Of a DNA stretch of 54,234 bases, positions 40,277-49,205 are shown one piece after another. Below the pieces are notes generated by a model. The model ran no database searches and was not told the DNA's origin. It worked only from the letters and a program-made list of their open reading frames with translations. The DNA lies in contig CBCTVZ010000002.1 in NCBI GenBank assembly GCA_965150505.1, positions 1 to 54,234 on the forward strand, read 5' to 3'. Position 1 is the stretch's first letter, and each line of letters starts with the position of its first letter. This DNA is from JAGZHZ01 sp965150505. Lineage in GTDB: Bacteria > Bacillota > Clostridia > Lachnospirales > Lachnospiraceae. Made by a program: the position numbers and the translations under genes.

Positions 40277-42871
40277 ATGGGAATGAAGAAACAGAAAGTA
40301 TTTGCCGTTATGCTTGCCGCTGCGATGGCAATGTCATCAAATATCGGAGCATTTGATGTACAGGCAGCATCACAGACATCGGAGTTTGGATTAGAGACCG
40401 CGTATAATATTGCAGCAGAGGGAACGGTTCTGCTGAAAAATGAAAATCAGATACTTCCACTTGAAAAAGGAAGCAAAGTCAATGTATTTGGATTGACACA
40501 GATCCAGACATTTCTGGGAGGTTCTGGATCAGGTTCAGGAAGTATCACAGATCCTGTCTATCTGGCAGATGCCATGAGAACAGAGGGATTTGAGATCAAT
40601 GAAGATCTGACAAAAGCATATCTCGATTTTTGGAATGCAGAGGAACATTGGGAAGAGCAGGAGACACCATGGGGCGTGTCAAAAAAATCGACATTGCGCC
40701 GTAAAATCGATGTCGTTGACGGAGTAGGACTGGGACAGGCTTTCAGCGAATACGTAGTTGGATATGAAGAGATGGCTCTGACAGATGAGATGATTCAGCA
40801 GGCAAAAGAATTTTCCGACACAGCGATTGTCATGATTAGTCGTTCTGGATCAGAGGGAGCAGATTTGGCAGAGTCCGATATGCGTCTGTATGATGATGAG
40901 AAAAAAATGATCGATACGGTGGCAAAAAACTTTGATAAAGTAGTTGTGTTATTTAACACTTGTACGCTTCTTGAGATGGGATTTTTGGAAGAATATCCAT
41001 CCATTCAGGGCGCAATGGTAATGTGGGCTCCTGGTATCCGAGGATGTGAGGCAGTTGCGGACATTCTTTCCGGAGATGTGACACCGTCTGGAAAACTGGC
41101 TGACACGGCGGCATATCAAATCACAGATTATCCTTCCAATGAGAATTTTGGCGTATTCTACGATGAGGGAGATATCACACGCTATCTGGAGTATGAGGAA
41201 GATATCTATGTGGGGTATCGCTACTTTGATACGTTTGATAAAGAAGTGATGTATCCATTTGGATATGGTCTTTCCTATACAACATTTGATATGGAGACAA
41301 CGTCATGCAAAGTGGAAAATGATAAAGTAAATGTGACCGTGACCGTCACAAATACAGGAGACTATGCAGGAAAAGAAGTCATTCAGGTTTATTATTCTGC
41401 GCCGGATGGAGAGCTGGAAAAACCAGAAAAAGAACTTGCGGCATATGCAAAGACAAAATTATTACAGCCAGGAGAATCTGAGACGGTGACTATCTCTTAC
41501 GATGTCAGAAATATGGCTTCCTATAGCGAGAAAGAAGCGGCATGGGTTGCAGAGAGCGGTACATATAAAATCTTAGTTGGAGACTCTTCGGCAGAAGTAA
41601 AAGAAGCAGGAACATGGGCTGTTGACGAGACATTGCAGTATAAGACAGACGATGTCACAGGAACAGAAATACAGAATCTTTTTACAAATGAAAGAGCAGA
41701 GAATTTGACAACTTTGAGTAAATACGATCCAGAGGGAACGTATCCTACAAAACCAGAGGCAAATATCGCAGAAGAGAGCGAGACAGAAGAAACAGTTGCA
41801 GAAGAAACAGTGACAGCAACACCGGCTGAGGTGACAGTTCCAGTCAAACAAGAGACGACAATCACATTGAAAGATGTATATGAAGATGAAAGTCTGTGGG
41901 ATAGCTTCCTTGCACAGTTTACAGATGACGAATTAATTTTATATCTCTTAAACGGTGAATTTAAAACATTGGAGATGGAAGAATATGGAATACCGCGCAT
42001 GGATATGAAAGATGGTCCAGCTAATATTCAGGCTGGAACAGGCGGTTGGGGAGGCGATATCGGAACAAGCTTCCCAGTTGCAGCAATGATCGGATGTACA
42101 TGGAATCAGGATTTAGCCAGAGATTACGGCGCAGCAGCAGGACAGGAAGGAAAGAACTTTGTTCTGGATGGAGAAAATGCAGGAACAGAAGTATGGTATG
42201 CGCCAGCGTTGAATATCCATAGAAATCCACGGTGTGGAAGAAACTTTGAGTATTATTCTGAAGATCCTGTACTTGCAGGAACGATTGCAGCAGCAGCAAC
42301 GGTAGGCGCACAGTCTGAAGGACTGCAGGTTGCATTAAAACATTTTGCGGTAAACAATCAGGAAACAGGCCGCGTGGGACTTCACACATACGCTTCAGAA
42401 CGTGCTCTGCGTGAAATTTATCTGAAAGCATTTGAACTTCCGGTAAAAGCAGGCGCAACAGGTGTGATGAGCGCATTTAACTACATCGGGGATACATGGT
42501 GCGGAGCAAATGAGGAATTATTAGTGGATCTTCTTCGTACTGAATGGGGATTTGACGGTTTCGTCATCACCGATGCCTATATGGATGTGACAGCAGAAAA
42601 ATGGCCAGATACCGCAGCAGTTGTGAAAGCTCAGAACAATTTATTCTTGTCTTCTCAGGAATCTGCTTCTGAGGGAAGATATGTGGCAGAATATCAGAAT
42701 ATAAAAGCAGAACTTGAGAATGATCCTTCTTTTAGAGAAGATCTGGAGAGAAACGTAAAACAGGTACTGAGCGTGTTGATGAAGACGTATGCGTTTTCCA
42801 ATGTGATCGGCACAGAAGAGAATGTAAACTTTGAACAGCAAAAGAGCTATTTTGATGTGACAGCAGAATAA
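40277..42871 (+). CDS. Secreted GH3 beta-glucosidase with reversed domain order
   Basis: An 864-residue exported glycosidase. A signal peptide (about 1-31) is followed by the GH3 C-terminal domain first (about 40-330, VLLKNENQILPL, PFGYGLSYTTF), then a fibronectin-III-like domain (about 340-445), an acidic/Thr-rich linker (about 495-520), and the catalytic TIM-barrel domain last (about 535-850, APALNIHRNPRCGRNFEYYSEDP, KHFAVNNQET). The nucleophile is Asp766 in GFVITDA. The usual order is barrel first. The reversed order is known from Butyrivibrio and Ruminococcus albus enzymes. AAAAGGAG precedes the ATG at 40277 (40283 also possible). Confidence 0.92.
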   Translation: MGMKKQKVFAVMLAAAMAMSSNIGAFDVQAASQTSEFGLETAYNIAAEGTVLLKNENQILPLEKGSKVNVFGLTQIQTFLGGSGSGSGSITDPVYLADAMRTEGFEINEDLTKAYLDFWNAEEHWEEQETPWGVSKKSTLRRKIDVVDGVGLGQAFSEYVVGYEEMALTDEMIQQAKEFSDTAIVMISRSGSEGADLAESDMRLYDDEKKMIDTVAKNFDKVVVLFNTCTLLEMGFLEEYPSIQGAMVMWAPGIRGCEAVADILSGDVTPSGKLADTAAYQITDYPSNENFGVFYDEGDITRYLEYEEDIYVGYRYFDTFDKEVMYPFGYGLSYTTFDMETTSCKVENDKVNVTVTVTNTGDYAGKEVIQVYYSAPDGELEKPEKELAAYAKTKLLQPGESETVTISYDVRNMASYSEKEAAWVAESGTYKILVGDSSAEVKEAGTWAVDETLQYKTDDVTGTEIQNLFTNERAENLTTLSKYDPEGTYPTKPEANIAEESETEETVAEETVTATPAEVTVPVKQETTITLKDVYEDESLWDSFLAQFTDDELILYLLNGEFKTLEMEEYGIPRMDMKDGPANIQAGTGGWGGDIGTSFPVAAMIGCTWNQDLARDYGAAAGQEGKNFVLDGENAGTEVWYAPALNIHRNPRCGRNFEYYSEDPVLAGTIAAAATVGAQSEGLQVALKHFAVNNQETGRVGLHTYASERALREIYLKAFELPVKAGATGVMSAFNYIGDTWCGANEELLVDLLRTEWGFDGFVITDAYMDVTAEKWPDTAAVVKAQNNLFLSSQESASEGRYVAEYQNIKAELENDPSFREDLERNVKQVLSVLMKTYAFSNVIGTEENVNFEQQKSYFDVTAE

Positions 42872-42877
42872 GTTTTT

Positions 42878-42930
42878 GGGGGTGTCGTTCAAACAACAAA
42901 ATTCGATGATTGAACGACACCCCCATTTTT
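42878..42930. terminator. GH3 gene terminator
   Basis: A perfect 15-bp stem, GGGGGTGTCGTTCAA (42878-42892) with its complement at 42910-42924, then ATTTTT. Confidence 0.92.
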
Positions 42931-43213
42931 GTGCGGGCAAAGGTCTCCGGGCGTGAAATATAAATAAAAAGATGCGAAAATGGATGTGGATTGTTTATAA
43001 AGAACTTAAATATTTACTCAAAACACAAATATTTAAAGAATTTGTTTAGAAGAAATCTTAAAGTTGCAGAAGGACACAAAGATTAAAAGATGTATTTGTG
43101 AAAGTTTTGGATGTTGTTTGAAACAGGGAGGCGATTGGAAAATTTGTTTGTAAAAGTTTTAAATGTTACTGAAAAACACAAATTCTCCAAAAGATTATTC
43201 AAAAAAGTGGAAA
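42931..43213. other. AT-rich intergenic stretch with degenerate repeats
   Basis: No gene was found. TTTGTGAAAGTTTTGGATGTT (43096-43116) and TTTGTAAAAGTTTTAAATGTT (43146-43166) are imperfect copies 50 bases apart, and AAACACAAATATTTAAAGA and AAACACAAATTCTCCAAAAGA are another related pair (43022 and 43173 regions). Confidence 0.45.
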
Positions 43214-43993
43214 TTATGTAATAAAATATTCCTGAATAATATTCTCAATGGTTTGAGAAGTGAGAGGATATTCTCTTGTTTCATAGGTTGTGATTAAGTT
43301 GATGGTAGGAATGATATTATTTTGACAGTAGGTGTTTAACTTTTGGAATACATTTTGTGAATAAGAAGGAGAAGTCATAAGTCCGAAGTGTTCCCAATAG
43401 AAGAAGCGGCCTGATTTTGGATGGCGAATGGTGAAATCAGGGTAAAAAGTGAGATTTTTGAGAGTGAGGGCACATTCATATCGAAAAGGAATTTTGTGCA
43501 TAAAAAGAGCCAGATCAATCAATGCTTCCGATTTTGAACGGACGATATGACCGGAAGGACAGGGATGACGGAGATTTTCCGTATGGAATGGATTACTTTG
43601 ATAAGATTCTTTATTCCACTGTTCCAAATCTTTGGAGACAGACTGAAAGGAACAGATAATTGTTTTTTGATAAGAAGGGTGGGAAAGAAGCTGTTCAACT
43701 TTAGATGAATCGTGTTTATAAGTTTTTAGAAAAGCATCCACAGCTTGAAGTTCTTTTTCCAGATCGTCAAGAGAAGCATTCAACAATTTTTTTTCAGCAA
43801 GTATATTTATGAAGCTGCGGTTCTTTTTAGGAATATAAGTGTATGTCCCATTGAGAGAGTGCATATAAGTAATATATTTTCCGTTTTTGGTACATATAAG
43901 TTCTCCAATGGGATAAGAAGCCAGACGGTGTTTTAAATTTTGGATTTGTTTCAGCAAGTCTTTCTTGTGTTTTAGCAAGTCATGATATAACAA
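43214..43993 (-). CDS. PD-(D/E)XK nuclease-like protein of unknown role
   Basis: A 259-residue soluble protein. The first about 100 residues are a lysine-rich coiled coil. The second half has a nuclease-fold pattern: SKSE (Glu156), YPDFTI (Asp186), and YWEHFG (Glu201). The Lys of the last motif is absent (E-H-F), so catalysis is uncertain. Such proteins occur as orphans in Lachnospiraceae. No restriction or toxin partner is adjacent. AAAACCCC-type context gives a GGGAGG ribosome site on the minus strand just upstream. Confidence 0.6.
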   Translation of the reverse strand: MLYHDLLKHKKDLLKQIQNLKHRLASYPIGELICTKNGKYITYMHSLNGTYTYIPKKNRSFINILAEKKLLNASLDDLEKELQAVDAFLKTYKHDSSKVEQLLSHPSYQKTIICSFQSVSKDLEQWNKESYQSNPFHTENLRHPCPSGHIVRSKSEALIDLALFMHKIPFRYECALTLKNLTFYPDFTIRHPKSGRFFYWEHFGLMTSPSYSQNVFQKLNTYCQNNIIPTINLITTYETREYPLTSQTIENIIQEYFIT

Positions 43994-44161
43994 TCGAATC
44001 CCTCCCGAAAATGTATGATAAAATTTGAAAATGTGAAGTGAAATAAGATTTGAGACAAGATAATTTTTGGTATCCGCATTATATAATCAATGCAAGAGAT
44101 GACTCTATCGTAACATACAAAATTTTTACAGGCAAGTAGAAAACGTTCAGAAGACAGCGTA

Positions 44162-44197
44162 AATTTACATTATATGATTTGCAATATAATGTAAATT
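44162..44197. promoter_or_regulatory. Perfect 14-bp inverted repeat over a promoter -10
   Basis: AATTTACATTATAT (44162-44175) and its exact complement (44184-44197) are separated by 8 bases. The right arm contains TATAAT (44185-44190). It lies 44 bases before the YesN-type gene and probably is a binding site for a dimeric regulator. Confidence 0.65.
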
Positions 44198-44240
44198 AAA
44201 TTTATGATGATAAGAATAAAAAAGGATATATGGGGGAAAA

Positions 44241-45776
44241 ATGGAACAGATTAAAGTATTATTGGTGGACGATAATCGTCTGGCATTAAAATATTTAAAA
44301 ATGGTGATAGACTGGGAAAGCTGTGGTTTTACGGTTGTGGGAACGGCGACAGACGGAAGGGCAGGACTTAGAAAATATCAGGAATTAAAACCGCAGGTTG
44401 TCATCACAGATATTCAGATGCCTGTCATGTCAGGGATTGATCTGTCGAGAAAAATTCGGGAAATGGACACGACCGTAAAAATTATTTTTCTATCGAGCTA
44501 TGATGAATTTGACTATGCCAGATCTGCTTTAAATTTAAAAGTAAGCGATTATATTCTGAAACATGAGTTAAATGAGACGATGCTGAAAAAGCGTCTGGAA
44601 GAATTGAAAAGGGAGATGGAGGATGAAAAGAGAAATGAAAAAATTCATCTGGAGCATCATCTGATTGAATATTTTGAAGATCCAAAATCTCAGTTGCCAA
44701 AAGAATGTCTGTGGATGGAAAAAAAGAAATGGTCGTCTTTGCTGATTGCAAAAGATCAAATTTTATTTCCGTTTCAGAAGTGGATGAAAAAAGAAGAGGA
44801 AGCATCAAAAGAGCAGAGGATAAAGGAAATTTGTTATCAATCTTCTCGTGCGGTCACGGCAGTTTTGCCACTTGGAGAAGATTTATATTTTCTTTTGCTG
44901 GATGAAGAAAAAAGAGAAGAAGAAATGATACAGCCATTTTGCTATGAGCTGAAAAAACGGATTCAACAAGATACGAAAGAAACGTTTTCTATTTTTATCA
45001 TGAACACAGAACAAGGGATACGCAGACAGAGAGCATATTTTTTTGAGAAGAGAGAGATTGTGCAAAAACGATATTTTTTGTATCCGTCTGTTGTCGTACA
45101 TTCTTCGATTGCAGGATATCATCCGGAGGAAGAAGAGACAAAGATAAAAGAAGAGATGATTTTAAAAGGATTAGAAGAAAGAAAAGAAGATCAGATTTTA
45201 GAATATCTCGATACATTATTTTTGAAAATCTCCAAACAGGAAAATTATGAATTGCTAGTTCAAACGACACAGATGATCTTAAAAATTTTAGAAGAATATG
45301 ACGGTCAGATAAAAAGACGAAAAAATGGAGAGGTTTTTGAGATTTATCAGCAGGGAGAGGAAATAAATTGGTTTACTGCGTATGATATCTTTAAGTGGGC
45401 AAAGGCAAAGTTTAGAAAGCTGATGCAATTTCTTCTGGAGAATGAGCAGATCCAATATACAAGACCGATCCGAAATGCCATGGATTACATATGCAACAAT
45501 TATCAAAAACAGGAATTAAGTCTGGAAGAGATCGCAAATGCAGTGGGAGTTGGAGGCAATCATTTAAACACGTTGTTTAACAAAGAGCTGGGCATGACGG
45601 TTCATCGCTATCTGAGTGGAATCCGGATTGAAAAGGCAAAGGAATTTTTAAGAGATGATAAGGTAAAGATTGGCGATATTCCAGAAAAGACAGGATATGC
45701 CAACAGTCAGTATTTCAGCAAGGTATTTAAAAGAGCAGAAGGGATGACACCGCTGGAATATAGAAGAAGCCATTGA
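44241..45776 (+). CDS. YesN-type response regulator with AraC output domain
   Basis: A 511-residue transcription factor. The receiver domain (1-120) has Asp10/Asp11, the phospho-acceptor Asp57 (VVITDIQMP) and the Lys in ILKHEL. A long central region (about 130-400) follows, and two AraC-type HTH motifs close the protein (about 410-511: LEEIANAVGVGGNHLNTLFNKE and GDIPEKTGYANSQYFSKVFKRAEGMTPLEYR). It pairs with the sensor kinase 71 bases downstream. Such systems usually control carbohydrate uptake or extracellular enzymes, so the nearby GH3 gene is a possible target (inference). Confidence 0.9.
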   Translation: MEQIKVLLVDDNRLALKYLKMVIDWESCGFTVVGTATDGRAGLRKYQELKPQVVITDIQMPVMSGIDLSRKIREMDTTVKIIFLSSYDEFDYARSALNLKVSDYILKHELNETMLKKRLEELKREMEDEKRNEKIHLEHHLIEYFEDPKSQLPKECLWMEKKKWSSLLIAKDQILFPFQKWMKKEEEASKEQRIKEICYQSSRAVTAVLPLGEDLYFLLLDEEKREEEMIQPFCYELKKRIQQDTKETFSIFIMNTEQGIRRQRAYFFEKREIVQKRYFLYPSVVVHSSIAGYHPEEEETKIKEEMILKGLEERKEDQILEYLDTLFLKISKQENYELLVQTTQMILKILEEYDGQIKRRKNGEVFEIYQQGEEINWFTAYDIFKWAKAKFRKLMQFLLENEQIQYTRPIRNAMDYICNNYQKQELSLEEIANAVGVGGNHLNTLFNKELGMTVHRYLSGIRIEKAKEFLRDDKVKIGDIPEKTGYANSQYFSKVFKRAEGMTPLEYRRSH

Positions 45777-45793
45777 GGAGAGAGAGTCAACTA

Positions 45794-45815
45794 CCCATTA
45801 CCTAAAGGTAGTGGG
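45794..45815 (+). promoter_or_regulatory. Intergenic hairpin between the YesN- and YesM-type genes
   Basis: CCCATTACC (45794-45802) and GGTAGTGGG (45807-45815) form a 9-bp stem with one G-T pair around TAAA. GTTTCC follows, not a T-run, so it is not a standard terminator. It may reduce expression of the downstream kinase or be an IS200/IS605-like end remnant. Confidence 0.5.
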
Positions 45816-45847
45816 TTTCCGCCCATGATAGACGAAAGGATTTATTT

Positions 45848-47620
45848 ATGAAGGAAAGAAAAAAATTTTTAAATACACTTGCCAAGCGTACGCTCGTCAC
45901 GTTGATTGCGGTGAATCTGGTGATTTTTGGCGTGACAAACTGGTGTATTCCACAGTTGTTTTATCGCTATCTGAAAGAAGAAGCAGTGATGCGAAAGAAA
46001 GCAGAAGTGGAAGGGATCGGCGTGCGCTCGAATATGAGTTTTTTAAATTATTTGAATTTTGAAAACTCAAAGAGAATCGTACAGAACAGTAAGATGAGAA
46101 AGGCTGTAAAAGAGGGAGATTTAGAAGAGGCACAAAATTGTTTTGAACAGATGGAGATTGTTGAGAGGAAAATCTATGGGACAGTCGGCATCTATCATGA
46201 GGGAAAAGGATATACTTTGTACGGTCAGACGAAAGATTGCCAGACTGTTTTGGAGGGAACATGGTTTCAACAATATTTAAATAGTGGAGATTTTTCCAGA
46301 ATGCAGTTTGACTTTTCAGAGGAAGTCACAAGACTGATCGGACTTCATCTATGGGAAATAGATGGAGAAAGATATGATGTGATTAATATTATGGAAATCG
46401 GGAAATATGATGAGGCGATTAACAATTTTAAAAAAATTGGAATTGACGATGTGATGATCTATTATCGTCCAGCCGATGAAATCGTATACCAGTTTGTCGA
46501 GAGCAATAAGACAGAGATTGATTATAAAAATTTGATTGAAAAGATAAAGAGACAGGAGATCGCGGAAGACATTCAGATGGAAGAAAAAAATGGGTATCAT
46601 ATGGCGATGGCGTGTGATTTTGTGGAGAGCAAAGAAGCATTTTATGTCTTCTATCATCTGTCGAGAAAACAGCTTTTGGAAGATTATGAATTTATTTTTC
46701 GATTCATCCGATCGATCATGCTGATTGCATTTGGAAGTTCTGCCGTCATTGTATTTTTTATTTTAAACCGCAACATGAAAAATATAAAAAAACTTTCCAC
46801 AGAGATGAACAAGGTGCGAAAGGGAAATTATGAGGTTCAGACACAGTTCCATACAGGGGATGAGATTCAGGAATTGGGCGAGACATTTGATATGATGGTA
46901 TCGACGTTAAAAGAAAATATCAGAAAGATTGCGCAGCAGGAGAAGAAAGAAAGTGAGATCAAGTATGCTTTGATGGTATCGGAGATCAATCCTCATTTTA
47001 TCTATAACACATTGAACACGATTACTTACCTTGCGGCTTTAAAACAAAATGATGATATCTTAAAAGTAAATCATGCGCTGATTTCACTTTTAAAAGACAG
47101 ATTAAAGTTAAAGGAGTTTAAGTCATTTGACACCGTTAAAAATGAGATGGAATTAAACAATCATTATATGGAGATTCAGAAACATCAGCACAGCGATAAG
47201 GTGATTCTTGTGTGGGATGTAGAGCCGGAGATGATGGATCATGAAATTCCGAAAAATATTTTGCTTCCGTTGATTGAGAATGCACTGCTCCATGGAATGT
47301 ATGAGAAAAAAGATGAGGAAGATGAGATCATCGGGGGAGAAGTCCAAGTAAAAATCTGGGAAGAAAAGGATCATTTGTTTATGCGTGTTCGAGACAGCGG
47401 AGATGGAATGGATGAGGAGGCATTGAAAAAATATTTTGGAAAGACGGATGAGATGGAATTTAAAGAAGGAGAACATATCGGAATCAGAAATATTCGATTT
47501 CGTCTGGCATATCTGTATGGGACAAAGTATGAATTGACAGCAAAGAGCAAAACGGGAGAAGGAACAGAAATTTTGGTGACGCTGCAAAAACAAAGCAGCG
47601 ATAAGAACGAGAAAAAGTAA
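45848..47620 (+). CDS. YesM-type sensor histidine kinase
   Basis: A 590-residue membrane kinase of the HPK7/LytS-YesM type. Membrane helices at about 14-36 and 284-306 flank an extracellular sensor region of about 245 residues; a HAMP domain (306-358) precedes the phospho-acceptor His383 in SEINPHFIYNTLN, and the HATPase domain has IPKNILLPLIENALLHG and RDSGDGM. GACGAAAGGA precedes the start. It is the partner of the AraC-type regulator upstream. Confidence 0.92.
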   Translation: MKERKKFLNTLAKRTLVTLIAVNLVIFGVTNWCIPQLFYRYLKEEAVMRKKAEVEGIGVRSNMSFLNYLNFENSKRIVQNSKMRKAVKEGDLEEAQNCFEQMEIVERKIYGTVGIYHEGKGYTLYGQTKDCQTVLEGTWFQQYLNSGDFSRMQFDFSEEVTRLIGLHLWEIDGERYDVINIMEIGKYDEAINNFKKIGIDDVMIYYRPADEIVYQFVESNKTEIDYKNLIEKIKRQEIAEDIQMEEKNGYHMAMACDFVESKEAFYVFYHLSRKQLLEDYEFIFRFIRSIMLIAFGSSAVIVFFILNRNMKNIKKLSTEMNKVRKGNYEVQTQFHTGDEIQELGETFDMMVSTLKENIRKIAQQEKKESEIKYALMVSEINPHFIYNTLNTITYLAALKQNDDILKVNHALISLLKDRLKLKEFKSFDTVKNEMELNNHYMEIQKHQHSDKVILVWDVEPEMMDHEIPKNILLPLIENALLHGMYEKKDEEDEIIGGEVQVKIWEEKDHLFMRVRDSGDGMDEEALKKYFGKTDEMEFKEGEHIGIRNIRFRLAYLYGTKYELTAKSKTGEGTEILVTLQKQSSDKNEKK

Positions 47621-47657
47621 AACTATTCTCCAAAACAAGGTTTTTACATAAAAAATG

Positions 47658-47707
47658 AAAAAGGATTAGGTACTTGAAAAAATAGAGTACCTAATCCTTT
47701 TTTTCTG
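47658..47707. terminator. Terminator after the YesM-type gene
   Basis: AAGGATTAGGTAC (47661-47673) pairs perfectly with GTACCTAATCCTT (47687-47699), with T's after it and A's before it. It can act from both sides. Confidence 0.9.
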
Positions 47708-47830
47708 AATAAATCGCTGTGTGTTTCTGTTCTGAATAATGTCAAGATGGTGTTTTATTGCTAGTTTTTTTATTGATTTGTCCAAAAAGTGATTGCCATA
47801 TTTGAACAGTAATCCATAGTCCAAAAAACT

Positions 47831-48820
47831 TTATATTACATTTAAAGTAAAACGTGTTGATACACTATTTAAATCACAATTTAATTTATTTCGCAGTTGG
47901 AATGGAAAACTACTCATTAATGCTACAATTTCATATTGTCCTGAAACATTGGGAGCTTCAAATTCTATATATCCACAGCTTACTTTGGGATAATTATTTT
48001 GGATATACATATATGGAATATTATTTATATCCGTTTGTTTCCAGTCAACAAGCAAAAGAAAAAGAATATCTTTAACATATGGAGATCCTCCTGATGCCCT
48101 ATATGCGAGTTTTACTTTTTCACCACATTTAACATCCATAGACGATGGAGGAAAAAATACTTGATTATTATCAGTCAAATTATAATCAGTATTGAGCATG
48201 ATTCCATTAAATGGAATATTCAAAAGGGTAGTTGGCTGGTAGAAATAATAAATATTTTGTAATTGAGCTGTATTATTTTCAGTAGGCATGAGAGTAAAGT
48301 CAACAGAAAAAGAAGGATTTATATTGAGATTAAAATTTCCTTCATGTAACTGTGGATCTTGAAAGATAGCTGCTGTAAGAATATGTGTTTTAGTCCAGTC
48401 AATTTTGTTTTTAGGAAAGGATAATTGAACAAAAAATGAATCGGTTTCTTTTGCCTCAAAAAAATATTTATTATACTCTATTTGATTAATAAAAAAATTA
48501 GTTTCTTCATAATCTACAAATATTTTTAATACATATTCAGAAGCTTTGATATCTAAAAATGTAAAAAGTAAGTATAAATTATCAGTTTCAGAATCAAAAC
48601 GTACAGTATTATATATAGTGTCATCTTTCCCATTGGAAAGTCCAATACTGATAATATTTTCATGGCCGTCATTTTGCCAATCTTTTGCCTCGTCCAAAGT
48701 TTGATTTAGTTTCGACTGCAAAAATTCATATTCATTAGCAGCTTTACTGGAAAACGGCAGTCCCAAGGTTAGAATAAGAACAATGGCAACAACTTTTTTA
48801 ATTATAATGTTAAGTTTCAT
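47831..48820 (-). CDS. Exported protein of unknown function, very AT-rich
   Basis: A 329-residue protein with a clear signal peptide (about 1-28, VVAIVLILTLGLPFSSKA). The mature part is rich in Asn, Phe, Tyr and beta-strand patterns (YLLFTFLDIKASEYVLKIFVDYEETNFF, GQYEIVALMSSFPFQL), with no domain I recognise. AGGAGGGG lies before the start at 48820; a TTG at 48850 would add ten residues. Base and codon composition are more AT-rich than the neighbours, suggesting acquisition from elsewhere. Confidence 0.7.
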   Translation of the reverse strand: MKLNIIIKKVVAIVLILTLGLPFSSKAANEYEFLQSKLNQTLDEAKDWQNDGHENIISIGLSNGKDDTIYNTVRFDSETDNLYLLFTFLDIKASEYVLKIFVDYEETNFFINQIEYNKYFFEAKETDSFFVQLSFPKNKIDWTKTHILTAAIFQDPQLHEGNFNLNINPSFSVDFTLMPTENNTAQLQNIYYFYQPTTLLNIPFNGIMLNTDYNLTDNNQVFFPPSSMDVKCGEKVKLAYRASGGSPYVKDILFLLLVDWKQTDINNIPYMYIQNNYPKVSCGYIEFEAPNVSGQYEIVALMSSFPFQLRNKLNCDLNSVSTRFTLNVI

Positions 48821-49080
48821 ATTTTTGATATTCCCCTCCTTTTTATACAATATAGTTCAATAAAGCTTATATAAAAAATCTTGAAATTAGTAATTTAATT
48901 ATATATTAATCACTAATATATTTCTATTGCTAATATTAATAAAAAAATAATTAATATTTATCAATTATTTTCTGATAAATTAAATTGGAAAAATGGTCTA
49001 TATTATAATATACTTTTTTAGTTTCATTGTTTTAGACGTAAAAACAATGCGCAGAGAAAACAGTTTTATTTTTTTGTATC
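48821..49080. other. Very AT-rich gene-free stretch
   Basis: Almost pure A/T with many TAAT/ATTA words and small inverted repeats around 48880-48980. No coding frame was seen. It forms the 5' flank of the AT-rich exported-protein gene. Confidence 0.5.
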
Positions 49081-49083
49081 AGG

Positions 49084-49092
49084 TGGTATAAT
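49084..49092 (+). promoter_or_regulatory. Extended -10 promoter for the tsaC cluster
   Basis: Consensus TATAAT (49087-49092) preceded by TGG (49084-49086). The -35 region is T-rich without a match. The tsaC start is about 114 bases downstream. Confidence 0.5.
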
Positions 49093-49205
49093 ATCCGCAG
49101 ATGGAGGATGGGTCTTGTCGGATTACTTAAAAAAGTCAGACAAAGATCAGATACCGAGATTATTTACGATAGAAAAAGATTCGCCGGAAAGGTTTGGTGC
49201 AGGCA

